Source of the DNA: Desulfurococcaceae archaeon AG1
Lineage (GTDB): Archaea > Thermoproteota > Thermoprotei_A > Sulfolobales > AG1
Reading direction: 5' to 3'
Assembly: GCA_003116855.1 (NCBI GenBank)
Contig: BEWT01000001.1
Span: 99,169-163,168, forward strand
DNA: 64,000 bases
The notes beneath the pieces are model-generated. The model ran no database searches. It saw only the letters and a program-made list of their open reading frames with translations, and had not been told where the DNA came from. A program made the translations under genes and the position numbers. Shown here piece after piece: positions 1-10,837 of this stretch; the first letter of the stretch is position 1, and each line of letters starts with the position of its first letter.

Positions 1-362
1 GGGTTTCTAAGGAGAGACCGCCTGATAATAATGAGTGGTGGTATTATAGAGCAGCATCTATACTTAGAAAGCTATATATAGCAGGAGAACCGATCGGTAT
101 TGAGAGGTTCAGAACAATATATGGTGGGAGAAAGAGGAGAGGAGCTGCGCCTCCTCACTTTAGAAAGGCTAGCGGCTCTATTATAAGAAAGATCCTGCAG
201 CAGCTTGAGAGGGCTGGGCTTGTTGCAAGAACCAGGAGAGGAAGGATCCTTACCTCGAAGGGTAGATCCTATCTCGATTCAGTAGCACTAGAGGTATTTA
301 GAGAGGCTGTTAATAAGCATCCTGAGCTTATTAAATACGGGCCTAGGGCGCTAAGGGGGTAA
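1..362 (+). CDS. rps19e: 30S ribosomal protein S19e (5' end cut by window)
   Basis: The open frame runs from the window edge to a TAA at 360-362. The product (about 119 residues visible) contains the S19e hallmarks: an [17 protein letters not shown] segment followed by an [12 protein letters not shown] stretch, an [17 protein letters not shown] loop and a winged-helix-like C-terminus ending in a GRSYLDSVA segment. S19e is a small-subunit protein needed for late 30S maturation, so it acts in the cytoplasm. About 30 N-terminal residues lie outside the window. It is the first visible gene of an eight-gene plus-strand run with gaps of 0-25 bp, a typical thermoproteotal translation/secretion operon. 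Confidence 0.93.
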   Translation, partial: VSKERPPDNNEWWYYRAASILRKLYIAGEPIGIERFRTIYGGRKRRGAAPPHFRKASGSIIRKILQQLERAGLVARTRRGRILTSKGRSYLDSVALEVFREAVNKHPELIKYGPRALRG

Positions 363-368
363 AGTGGT

Positions 369-740
369 ATGAGTATAGAGGGCGGTGAGTACGAGATCTC
401 AGATGAGGAGCTTGAGCTTATAAAGAGGAGGAAGATGGCTGAGCTTGCTAGGAGGGCTGAGCAGGAGAGGGTTAGGAAGGAGAGGGAGGCTGCTGAGGAG
501 GCTCTGAGGCAAGAGCTTCTAAGGAGGATCCTGACATACGAGGCTAGGGAGAGGCTTGCTAACCTCAGGCTTGTTAAGCCAGAGCTTGTAAAATCCCTCG
601 AGGATCAGTTGATAGCGCTTGCACAAAGCGGTAGAATAAAGATCCCGATCTCCGATGATGAGCTAAAGACAATCCTCCAAAACCTATTTGAGAGGACGAG
701 AAGGGATATTAGGATAAATATTAGGGAGAAGGGGTGGTGA
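369..740 (+). CDS. PDCD5/TFAR19-family DNA-binding protein
   Basis: This 123-residue protein is very rich in Lys/Arg/Glu. It has a long N-terminal charged helix ([19 protein letters not shown]) followed by the family core ([25 protein letters not shown], then [10 protein letters not shown]). The length fits archaeal PDCD5 homologues (110-120 aa), which form a three-helix bundle and bind DNA; their exact role is unsettled. It lies 6 bp after S19e and 1 bp before L39e, the conserved archaeal gene order. The ATG is preceded by GGTAAAGTGGT, a usable ribosome binding site. Confidence 0.9.
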   Translation: MSIEGGEYEISDEELELIKRRKMAELARRAEQERVRKEREAAEEALRQELLRRILTYEARERLANLRLVKPELVKSLEDQLIALAQSGRIKIPISDDELKTILQNLFERTRRDIRINIREKGW

Positions 741-741
741 C

Positions 742-900
742 GTGGCAAGGGCAAAGCCTCTTGCAAAGAAACTCAGGCTGATAAATAGGGAGAAGAGCAA
801 CTCCCCCATACCAGTATGGGTTATAGCCAAGACTATGAGGAAGATAAGGTATAGACCCAGGCTTAGGCATTGGAGGAGGAGCAAGCTAAAGGATGTGTAG
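742..900 (+). CDS. rpl39e: 50S ribosomal protein L39e
   Basis: This short gene (52 aa) has a GTG start at 742, one base after the stop of the PDCD5-like gene, and a TAG at 898-900. The translation begins [17 protein letters not shown] and contains [28 protein letters not shown], the near-invariant L39e core. L39e lines the peptide exit tunnel of the 50S subunit. The purine-rich GGGGTGGTGA just upstream is the ribosome binding site and overlaps the previous stop, so the pair is probably translationally coupled. Confidence 0.95.
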   Translation: MARAKPLAKKLRLINREKSNSPIPVWVIAKTMRKIRYRPRLRHWRRSKLKDV

Positions 901-909
901 GTGGTGTAG

Positions 910-1194
910 ATGGTGAAGGAGAAGGACGAGGCAGTCTATATCATACCCCTCAGCAGGGTATACTGGGGAGGGAGTAGAAGGACAAGGGGTAAGAGGGCTA
1001 TTAGGTTTATAAGGGAGTTTGTTAAGAGGCACTTCGGAGCCGAAAGGGTTATTGTGGATAACATGGTTAATGAGCACATATTTAGCTACAAGATCGAGAA
1101 ACCTCCTAGGAGGATTGCTGTAAAGGTTATAAAGATCGATGAGAAGATCTACAAGGTATTGCTAGCAGTGCCGGTTAAGAGATCCTCAAAATAG
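910..1194 (+). CDS. rpl31e: 50S ribosomal protein L31e
   Basis: The product is 94 residues. The motif IIPLSRVYWGGSRRTRGKRAIRFIREFVKRHF is diagnostic of L31e, and the C-terminal half carries the basic PPRRIAVKVIKI strand. L31e sits near the exit tunnel rim of the large subunit. It lies 9 bp after L39e with GTAGGTGGTG as the ribosome binding site, which supports the ATG at 910. The L39e-L31e-aIF6 order is widely conserved in archaea, so I am confident of both call and operon. Confidence 0.96.
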   Translation: MVKEKDEAVYIIPLSRVYWGGSRRTRGKRAIRFIREFVKRHFGAERVIVDNMVNEHIFSYKIEKPPRRIAVKVIKIDEKIYKVLLAVPVKRSSK

Positions 1195-1215
1195 CCAGAA
1201 CACCAGGGAGTAGAG

Positions 1216-1902
1216 ATGGCTATAGCGGTTGAGAAGGCCGACATAATGGGTAACCCTAACATAGGTGTCTATGTTTTCGCAAACAACGAGCTCGCAATAG
1301 CACCTCCAATCGTGGATCAAGGGTTCGAGGAAATGCTGCTAAGGGTTCTGAGGGTGAAGAGGGTTATTAAAACAAAGGTTGGGGATACAGTGCTTCCGGG
1401 AGTAATGGTGGCTGGGAATGATAAAGGGATCCTGGTTCCAAGAACTATAAAGGATGAGGAGCTTAGAGCAATTAAAGAAGGCTTTAGCGGGAACATAGCT
1501 ATTATAAAGGCTCCCCCAAACGCTCTGGGTAATATCATTGTGGCCAACTCAAGGGCAGCCATGATCCATAAGGGTTTAGATGACGAGGTGGCAAAGCTTG
1601 TGAAAGAAACCCTAGAAGTTGAGGTCGTTGTAAAGGGCACGATCGCTGGACTTATAACGGTAGGCTCTGCAGCTGTTATGACCAATAGGGGCGGGGTTGT
1701 CCACCCAGATGCTAAGGAGGAAGAGCTTAGATACCTATCAGATCTATTCAAAGTAGCCGTTGATGTTTCCTCGGTCAACTTCGGTGTTTTCTTCGTTAAA
1801 TCAGGTATTGTGGCTAACGATTACGGTGTTATAGTTGGTTCGAGAACAACTGGTCCTGAAATATTAAGGATAAGTAGAATACTTGGTGGGGAGACTGGTT
1901 GA
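1216..1902 (+). CDS. eif6: translation initiation factor aIF6
   Basis: This 228-residue pentein-fold factor binds the 50S subunit and blocks premature joining to 30S. The five quasi-repeats are visible, with conserved pieces GNPNIGVYVFANNELAIAPP near the N-terminus, the TVLPGVMVAGNDKGILVP strand-loop, and a C-terminal NFGVFFVKSGIVANDYGVIVGSRTTGPEI. The length matches archaeal aIF6 (220-230 aa). Its 3' end overlaps the TTG start of the next gene by 4 bp, which implies translational coupling. Confidence 0.97.
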   Translation: MAIAVEKADIMGNPNIGVYVFANNELAIAPPIVDQGFEEMLLRVLRVKRVIKTKVGDTVLPGVMVAGNDKGILVPRTIKDEELRAIKEGFSGNIAIIKAPPNALGNIIVANSRAAMIHKGLDDEVAKLVKETLEVEVVVKGTIAGLITVGSAAVMTNRGGVVHPDAKEEELRYLSDLFKVAVDVSSVNFGVFFVKSGIVANDYGVIVGSRTTGPEILRISRILGGETG

Positions 1903-2165
1903 GCGAGGTGAAGATCTACAGGATCCAAGGGCTCGCGCTCTTCAGCAGCGATAAGTATCCCGAGTGGAGGAAGTTCTCATTAGAAGTGAGAGCCATTAAA
2001 AAGGAACACGCGATTGAGTATGTATACTCTGTTATGGGTAGCAGGCATGGGATTAAGAGGGCTAATATAAAGATCATGAGTGTTGAAGAGATAACCCCGG
2101 AGGAGGCTAGGAATAGCTTCATAAGGGATCTGTCGAGGATAGAAGGGTGGGAGATTGTCAAGTAA
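1899..2165 (+). CDS. rpl18a: 50S ribosomal protein LX / L18a (L20A)
   Basis: The protein is 88 residues with a TTG start overlapping the aIF6 stop. It begins SEVKIYRIQGLALF and contains HAIEYVYSVMGSRHGIKRANIKI, the pattern of archaeal LX/L18Ae proteins, which contact 5S rRNA and the inter-subunit face. The single-domain length is normal for archaea, since eukaryotic L18a is a duplication. GGTGGGGAGACTGG just upstream of TTG is the ribosome binding site. The 3' end overlaps the prefoldin gene by 11 bp in another frame. Confidence 0.92.
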   Translation: MSEVKIYRIQGLALFSSDKYPEWRKFSLEVRAIKKEHAIEYVYSVMGSRHGIKRANIKIMSVEEITPEEARNSFIRDLSRIEGWEIVK

Positions 2166-2643
2166 GGCTCAGGGGCCGAGGATAACCTATAGAGAGGCTG
2201 TTGAGAGGCTTGTAAGCGATATAAACAGGATCGAGGAGTATATAAGATCTCTCCAACAGAATGCAAACATAGTGCTAGCAGAGCTTGAAGAGCTGAGGAT
2301 AGCTAGGGAAGCGCTCGAACAGCTAAAACAATACAAAGGCGAGGAAGCCTTGCTAGCACTGGATAGGAGGGGGCATGTTATGGCCAGGGGTATAATAACT
2401 GGTAAGGATAAGGTTGTTGCAAGCATAGGGGGCGATTTCCTCATGGAGCTCCCCATAGATGAGGCTATAAAGATCGTGACCGCAAAGGAGGGGGATCTTA
2501 GAAATACTCTCAACGCCATTAACCAGGAGATCTCGTCGGCATATGCTTTATACGAGAAGCTCAGGGCAACGCTGAGCAGACTCATAGAAGAGGCTGAGAA
2601 GAGGGCTGCTGAGCAGAGGAGAGAGCAGCCCGGGAGCGGTTAG
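2155..2643 (+). CDS. pfdA: prefoldin subunit alpha
   Basis: The 162-residue protein is made of two long coiled-coil helices (about residues 8-57 and 110-155) flanking a beta-hairpin region (ALLALDRRGHVMARGIITGKDKVVASIGGDFLMELP). This is the alpha-type prefoldin architecture. Archaeal prefoldin is an alpha2-beta4 hexamer that passes unfolded proteins to the thermosome. The start is TTG inside the LX gene, preceded by GGGTGGGAGA. It precedes ftsY by 1 bp, as in many crenarchaeal genomes, which links chaperone and secretion functions to the ribosomal operon. Confidence 0.93.
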   Translation: MSSKAQGPRITYREAVERLVSDINRIEEYIRSLQQNANIVLAELEELRIAREALEQLKQYKGEEALLALDRRGHVMARGIITGKDKVVASIGGDFLMELPIDEAIKIVTAKEGDLRNTLNAINQEISSAYALYEKLRATLSRLIEEAEKRAAEQRREQPGSG

Positions 2644-2644
2644 T

Positions 2645-3580
2645 TTGTTCAAGGCTTTAAAAAACGTTTTCGGATCTATTAGATCCGCTATATCTAAAGG
2701 GATCTCGGAAGCACTGGGAGCAATAGCTTCGAGAGAGATTAGATACGACGATATAGCCAAGAGATCCGACGAGCTTGTGGTAAGACTAGTAGAGGCTGAC
2801 ATAGCATACGAGGTTGCGGAAGAGATAGTGATAGGCGTTGCTAAAAGGCTTGATGGTGTTAGGATAAGCAGGTTCGAGGATCTAGACGCTGTTGTTGAGG
2901 ATAAGCTGAGAGAGGCTATAAAAGAAATACTATTGAGGGGCGTGTGGAAAGGAGATCTTGTGAAACTAGCAGCTGAGAGGAAACCCCTGAAACTGGTATT
3001 CATGGGCGTGAATGGCGTTGGGAAAACCACAACCATAGCTAAGGTGGCTAGGTTCTTCACAAAACATGGTTTAAAGGTATTGGTAGTGGCTGGTGATACC
3101 TTCAGGGCTGGGGCTCAGGAGCAGCTCGCAATCCACTGCTCGAGACTGGGTGTTCCTTTCTTCAGGGCTAAATATGGCTCAGACCCCGGTGCAGTTGTTT
3201 ACGATGCTGTGAGGCATGCTGAGAAACAGGGCTATGATGTGGTGCTTATAGATACTGCTGGGAGGCAGCATACCGATAGGGATCTCATGGAGGAGATCAA
3301 GAAGATCGTGAGGGTCTCGAAGCCAGACCTAAAGATCCTTGTGCTAGATTCCCTCACAGGAAACGATGCGGTTAACCAGGCTAGAGAGTTTGATAAATAC
3401 GTTGGTGTCGATGCAGCGATACTAACAAAGCTAGATGCCAACGCCACCGGGGGCTCTGCTATAAGCATAATAGCATCGATAGGAAAGCCGATAATATTTG
3501 TTGGTGTTGGTCAGGGTTACGATGATCTTGAGCAATACGATCCAGAAAAGATCCTCGAGAGAATCTTTGGTAGGGAGTAA
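2645..3580 (+). CDS. ftsY: signal recognition particle receptor FtsY
   Basis: This 311-residue SRP-family GTPase has an N domain (about 1-110), then the G domain with P-loop GVNGVGKTTT at 121-130, the DTFRAGAQEQL insertion motif, DTAGR (G3) and TKLDANATGG (G4). FtsY docks ribosome-SRP complexes at the membrane. It lacks the long acidic A domain of bacterial FtsY, as is usual in archaea. The TTG start at 2645 follows the prefoldin stop directly. It is the last gene of the plus-strand operon and converges on tiaS 9 bp away. Confidence 0.96.
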   Translation: MFKALKNVFGSIRSAISKGISEALGAIASREIRYDDIAKRSDELVVRLVEADIAYEVAEEIVIGVAKRLDGVRISRFEDLDAVVEDKLREAIKEILLRGVWKGDLVKLAAERKPLKLVFMGVNGVGKTTTIAKVARFFTKHGLKVLVVAGDTFRAGAQEQLAIHCSRLGVPFFRAKYGSDPGAVVYDAVRHAEKQGYDVVLIDTAGRQHTDRDLMEEIKKIVRVSKPDLKILVLDSLTGNDAVNQAREFDKYVGVDAAILTKLDANATGGSAISIIASIGKPIIFVGVGQGYDDLEQYDPEKILERIFGRE

Positions 3581-3589
3581 AGGTTATAC

Positions 3590-4942
3590 TCAGAGGATCA
3601 CAGAGCTTATACCACCACTCGGGCTCACAGCTCTACAGATCTTCTCAAAACCTATCCTCGACAGTGGTTTTGATAGATGCTTCATATTACGTGGAGGAGG
3701 TTTATAGACCCCGATCTTGATATTCCTCTCAACCCTCACCTTTACCTTCGACGCATTCCTATCTCTATACCCGCACCTCCTACACCTATAACCCTTACCA
3801 CTACCCATGCTCTCCATACTCCCACCACATACCGGGCATTTAGGAGGGATCTCGATATACTTCTCAGCAAGCTTCAAGATCCTAAGCTCCTCAGCATTGA
3901 TCACAGGGGTTTCTGTCAATTCCAAGAGCCATGGCTTAACAGAACCCCCAACAGCTATTATATCGCCTTTCACAAGCTCCCTAGCAACCCTGTTAGCCTC
4001 CCCTATCTCTTTATAGATAGCCACAGTGATCTCAGCGCCATCAGAGATCTTTAGAAGCACATCCCCACCCCTCATGATCCTAGGGTTATCAACAACCACT
4101 CCCTTAAAAAGCCCTGTCCTATAGTATTTGGCATCGCTAATGCCCCTCGGGATCAGGTGTTGATCCGTAGCCTGGTTAGTCCTCAGGATCATATATCCCT
4201 CAAGCCCCTTAGCACTAAGTATCTCGTAGGCCTTAACCAGTATTGAGGGGTTCTCACCCCTTATCCCCAGCGCTACTGGAGCTCCTGTCGAGGGCTTGAT
4301 CAGGATCTTCCCTGTTTCTCGATCTATGTTATTGAATGTGAGGGGACTTGTAAGTCTATCCATTTCAACAACGCTATCTCGATCTATGTGTACGTCCTCA
4401 ATATCCTCTGAGTATGCTAGAAGCTCGTAGGTGCAGTCACCCTCGTAGAGGTGGTATGCTACGGATCCGAGAGCACCTATAACGCCCCTCCCACCAATAT
4501 GGATCTTTCCACCGAGTTTCTCTATAACCCTCATGGCATAGGTTATATCGGCTACATCTGTTAAGAGGTGTATATATATTTTTCTAGCAAGCATCCTATC
4601 GATCTTACCGATTATCGATATAAGCCCCGGCTCCCTACCAGGCATAGATCTCGTGTCGAGAAGTGCTAGCGCGATCTCTACAACCTCTCCCAGGTCTCGC
4701 TCCTCCCCCGCGATGTGTAGGGAGAGTGCCCCGTTCCCCCTTGTCTTGAAAGGGATAGAGGGGTTAAGCCTGACTAGTAAGGGGTAGTCGATAAGCTTTA
4801 CTCTAGATCCTAGGGGGGTTCTTGATAGCTCTTTAAGGAGCCTATATATATAGAACGTAGTACACCCCCACCCAAAAGTATCGAGATCATCTACTCCTAG
4901 GTGGAGTACTGGTAGCTTTTCACCAAACCCCTCAGGATCCAT
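3590..4942 (-). CDS. tiaS: tRNA(Ile2) 2-agmatinylcytidine synthetase TiaS
   Basis: TiaS attaches agmatine to C34 of tRNA-Ile(CAU) so that it reads AUA. The 450-residue protein starts with a DDLD segment (VLHLGVDDLDTFGWGCTTFY, the phosphate-binding N-terminal domain). It has a central ferredoxin-like/OB region and a C-terminal zinc ribbon with CPVC and CRRC pairs at about 369-390. The length matches archaeal TiaS (420-450 aa). Because agmatine is its substrate, it links to the agmatinase (52107-53033) and spermidine synthase next door. AUA is a very frequent codon in this window, so the enzyme should be essential. It is divergent from speE. Confidence 0.95.
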   Translation of the reverse strand: MDPEGFGEKLPVLHLGVDDLDTFGWGCTTFYIYRLLKELSRTPLGSRVKLIDYPLLVRLNPSIPFKTRGNGALSLHIAGEERDLGEVVEIALALLDTRSMPGREPGLISIIGKIDRMLARKIYIHLLTDVADITYAMRVIEKLGGKIHIGGRGVIGALGSVAYHLYEGDCTYELLAYSEDIEDVHIDRDSVVEMDRLTSPLTFNNIDRETGKILIKPSTGAPVALGIRGENPSILVKAYEILSAKGLEGYMILRTNQATDQHLIPRGISDAKYYRTGLFKGVVVDNPRIMRGGDVLLKISDGAEITVAIYKEIGEANRVARELVKGDIIAVGGSVKPWLLELTETPVINAEELRILKLAEKYIEIPPKCPVCGGSMESMGSGKGYRCRRCGYRDRNASKVKVRVERNIKIGVYKPPPRNMKHLSKPLSRIGFEKICRAVSPSGGISSVIL

Positions 4943-5073
4943 GTGTATTCCACACCATAATAGCTAGAGGTATAATTAAATAGGTTCTTTTATCCATGGT
5001 AGAGAGATTCTGGTGGTGAGCAGCCTTTAGGAACAGACTGATCTATCTCCAACCAGTATCAAGATCCACATCA

Positions 5074-5892
5074 ATGGTAATGGGTGTGAAGGAAATACTA
5101 TATAGGGGTAGGACTAAGTATCAAGAGGTAGAGATAGTAGTCTTCGAAGAATATGGTCTCTCATTAATACTCGATGGGTTGGTGCAATCAACAGAGGCTG
5201 ACGAGGCTATATATCACGAAGCCCTTGTACACCCAGCAATGGTTACACACGGATCGCCTGGGAGTGTTTTAATAATAGGTGGTGGCGAGGGTTATACGTT
5301 GAGAGAGGTTCTGAGGTATAGGAGTGTTAGGAGGGCTGTTATGGTTGACATAGATGGCGAGCTTGTTGAGCTGGCTAAGAAATACCTGGGAAGGATACAT
5401 AGGAATAGCTTTAACGATCCCAGGGCGAGTGTTGTTATAATGGATGGTCTTGAATATGTTGAGAAAACAAAAGAGATCTTCGATGTTGTTATCGTTGATC
5501 TGACAGACCCCTACGGACCCGAGATAGGTAGGAAGCTATATACAGAGGATTTCTATAGAAAGCTCTATTCATTGACAAGCGATAAGGGTGTTGTGGTCAC
5601 CCAGGCTGGGTGTTCTTTCTACTATCCAGAATACTACCAGGGGATCTTTAAGAATATGGAGAGGGTGTATAGATATGTTAGGGGATACTCAATATGGGTC
5701 CCCTCGTTCGGATACGCCGTAAGCTATGTGATCGCTTCGAAGAATAGGGATCCAGGCTCTATGAGCGGTGATGAGGTAGATAAGATCCTTAGAGAAGAGG
5801 GTGTTGAGGGGTTAAAAATATACTCGGGCTCTCTACATGAGAGCCTGATGAAAGCACCAGCTATTCTTCCTAGCTTCTCTACTTCCCCTTGA
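5074..5892 (+). CDS. speE: spermidine synthase-family aminopropyltransferase
   Basis: The enzyme transfers the aminopropyl group of decarboxylated SAM to putrescine, agmatine or longer polyamines. The 272-residue protein has the glycine-rich SAM motif IIGGGEGYTLREVL at about 67-80, the acidic DIDGELVELAKKY strand, and DLTDPYGPE as the catalytic Asp region. ATG codons at 5074 and 5080 are both possible starts. The frame stays open upstream to a TGA at 5017-5019 without a better one. Crenarchaeal members often prefer agmatine, but specificity cannot be read here. Its last 14 bp overlap the convergent dehydrogenase/hydratase gene. Confidence 0.9.
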   Translation: MVMGVKEILYRGRTKYQEVEIVVFEEYGLSLILDGLVQSTEADEAIYHEALVHPAMVTHGSPGSVLIIGGGEGYTLREVLRYRSVRRAVMVDIDGELVELAKKYLGRIHRNSFNDPRASVVIMDGLEYVEKTKEIFDVVIVDLTDPYGPEIGRKLYTEDFYRKLYSLTSDKGVVVTQAGCSFYYPEYYQGIFKNMERVYRYVRGYSIWVPSFGYAVSYVIASKNRDPGSMSGDEVDKILREEGVEGLKIYSGSLHESLMKAPAILPSFSTSP

Positions 5893-7882
5893 ACTCTGGC
5901 TTTCTCTTCTGGAGGAAGGCTGACACACCCTCTATGAGATCCTCTGTGGAGAACAGGATTGAGAATAAAGCTCTCTCAAGGGCTAGTCCGGAGTATAGCG
6001 GGGCCTCGCCTCCAAGATGTATAGCAGCCTTGCTCATCATTATAGCTATTGGGGGCTTCTCAGCAAGCTTAGATGCTAAGGCCCTCACCTCGTTCTCAAG
6101 CATGTTGTGGGGCACCACCCTATTAACAAGACCGATCCTCTCAGCCTCCTTCGCAGGTATTTGGTCACCGAGCATTACTATCTCCTTAGCCCTCCCAACA
6201 CCAACAATCCTCGTGAGCCTCTGTGTCCCACCAGCCCCTGGTATGAGGCCGAGGTTTATCTCTGGCTGTCCCAGAACAGCGTTCTCGGAAGCTATTCTGA
6301 GATCACATGCCATAGCAAGCTCAAGCCCTCCGCCGAGTGCGTAGCCATTGATAGCTGCTATTACAGGCTTCGGGATGGTCTCGATCTTGTTGAGCGCCTC
6401 CTGGAATCTTTTAGAGTATATATATGCATTCACGGGATTAGCGTTTGTGAACGCTGTTACATCAGCACCGGCTGAGAAGGCCCTCCCACTCCCAGTTATC
6501 ACTATAACCCTCACACTCTCATCCGTTTCTAGCTCTTCTATAGCTCTGGAGATCTCGTCTATCATCTCGGGGGATATGGCGTTGAGCCTCTCAGGCCTGT
6601 TGAGCACTATCCACGCAACCCTGTTCTCCTTCCTCACCGTGATCGTCTTCAGCCTCTTCTCCTCTACACCAGCGTATGTGTAGAAACCGCTCCCCGTTTT
6701 TACACCTAGTTTGTTCTCAGAGACCATTTTTAGTAACAACCCTGTAGGGGCGTTATGCTTCATAGATTCTTTCGAGCTTATCGCTCTAAGCCTCTCAACA
6801 ACAGCGTCAACACCCCACTGGTCAGCCATCTCGAGTATACCGCGTGGGTAGCCGAGGCCTAGCTTCACAGCCGTATCGATCGTTCCGGGCGAGTCTACAT
6901 ATCCATTCTCTAGCAGGAATGCAGCTTCGTTAATCATTGGTGCGAAGAGCTCAACGATATCGACCCTCTCACCCTCCTCCCTTGGTATAGATGGTCTTGA
7001 ATATACACCTGGTGCTTGGTATGTGTAGAAACCCTTGCCGCTCTTCATTCCGAGTTCTTTCTTCTCTAGCTTCTCGACAATAGATCTGCATACCCTGGCT
7101 TTAAATCCTCTAGCACTCATCTCGCTGAATATAAAGGCAACAACATCTATTCCTGTGAAGTCGACAAGCTCGAAAACACCCATTGGAAGCCCAGCCCTGT
7201 ATCTTAGGGCACTATCTATAGCCTGGATCGAGAAACCCTCTTCTTCAACCATGTAGCATGCTTGCTCTATGAGTCTTGAGAGAAGTCTGTTAACGATAAA
7301 GCCTGGGATATCCTTGTTAACGATCACGATCTCCTTACCCATCTTCTTAGCAATCTCTACAGTGATCTTGAGTGTTTCGTCAGAGGTCTGGGGACCTCTG
7401 ACGATCTCTACGAGGGGCATTAATGGTGGTGGGTTGAAGAAATGCATACCAATAACCATCTCAGGTTTCGATGTTGCCGAGGCTATTTCTCCTATTGGTA
7501 GTGAGGAGGTGTTCGTAGCAAGGATCACGCCCGGTCTTGCACTCCTATCAAGTCTTGAGAATATCTGTTTCTTCAGTTCTATATTCTCGGGCACTGCTTC
7601 TATCACGAAATCGGCTTCTCTAGCAGACTCCTCTAGATCTAGCGAGGTTTTTATTCTAGACATTATCGTCTCGACATCCTCTCTAACGCTCCCCTTCTCC
7701 CTCAGCTTCGAGAGGCTCCATCTGATCCTCTCAAGCGCCCTATCAAGGATCTCTTTAGATATGTCAACGAGAATCACATTATAGCCGGCTATAGCGGCTA
7801 CCTCAGCTATACCGTGTCCCATTGTGCCAGCACCGACAACAAGGATCTTTTTAACATCACGCACAACCAAGAAACACACCAA
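5879..7882 (-). CDS. 3-hydroxyacyl-CoA dehydrogenase / enoyl-CoA hydratase fusion
   Basis: This 667-residue bifunctional enzyme has an N-terminal NAD-binding 3-hydroxyacyl-CoA dehydrogenase (VVGAGTMGHGIAE at about 15-27, GMHFFNPPPLMPLVE with the catalytic His, and two C-terminal dimerisation repeats ending GFYTY). From about residue 410 a crotonase domain follows, with oxyanion elements AFSAGAD and INGYALGGGLELAMACD and the catalytic-Glu segment PEINLGLIPGAGGTQRL. In autotrophic crenarchaea this fusion is crotonyl-CoA hydratase/(S)-3-hydroxybutyryl-CoA dehydrogenase of the 4-hydroxybutyrate cycles; it could instead serve fatty-acid oxidation. The likely start is the GTG seven codons in (residue VRDVKK), since the extra N-terminal hexapeptide is not conserved-looking. 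Confidence 0.92.
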   Translation of the reverse strand: MVCFLVVRDVKKILVVGAGTMGHGIAEVAAIAGYNVILVDISKEILDRALERIRWSLSKLREKGSVREDVETIMSRIKTSLDLEESAREADFVIEAVPENIELKKQIFSRLDRSARPGVILATNTSSLPIGEIASATSKPEMVIGMHFFNPPPLMPLVEIVRGPQTSDETLKITVEIAKKMGKEIVIVNKDIPGFIVNRLLSRLIEQACYMVEEEGFSIQAIDSALRYRAGLPMGVFELVDFTGIDVVAFIFSEMSARGFKARVCRSIVEKLEKKELGMKSGKGFYTYQAPGVYSRPSIPREEGERVDIVELFAPMINEAAFLLENGYVDSPGTIDTAVKLGLGYPRGILEMADQWGVDAVVERLRAISSKESMKHNAPTGLLLKMVSENKLGVKTGSGFYTYAGVEEKRLKTITVRKENRVAWIVLNRPERLNAISPEMIDEISRAIEELETDESVRVIVITGSGRAFSAGADVTAFTNANPVNAYIYSKRFQEALNKIETIPKPVIAAINGYALGGGLELAMACDLRIASENAVLGQPEINLGLIPGAGGTQRLTRIVGVGRAKEIVMLGDQIPAKEAERIGLVNRVVPHNMLENEVRALASKLAEKPPIAIMMSKAAIHLGGEAPLYSGLALERALFSILFSTEDLIEGVSAFLQKRKPEFKGK

Positions 7883-7943
7883 AGAAGTAACCGTGAAGGG
7901 GTAAATATCTTAGCATTTCCTCTTAACAAAGGAAAAAGACTAG

Positions 7944-10815
<2,872 letters not shown>

Positions 10816-10837
10816 CATTATCTCAGCAATATAACCC

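Noticed and set aside
1317..1778. Long open frame on the minus strand inside eif6
   Set aside because: It is a mirror of the coding frame produced by the AGG/GAG-rich codon use. The translation is Ser/Leu/Thr-rich with no recognisable family. Similar shadows occur throughout the window, for example 9481-10056 minus inside CDC48.
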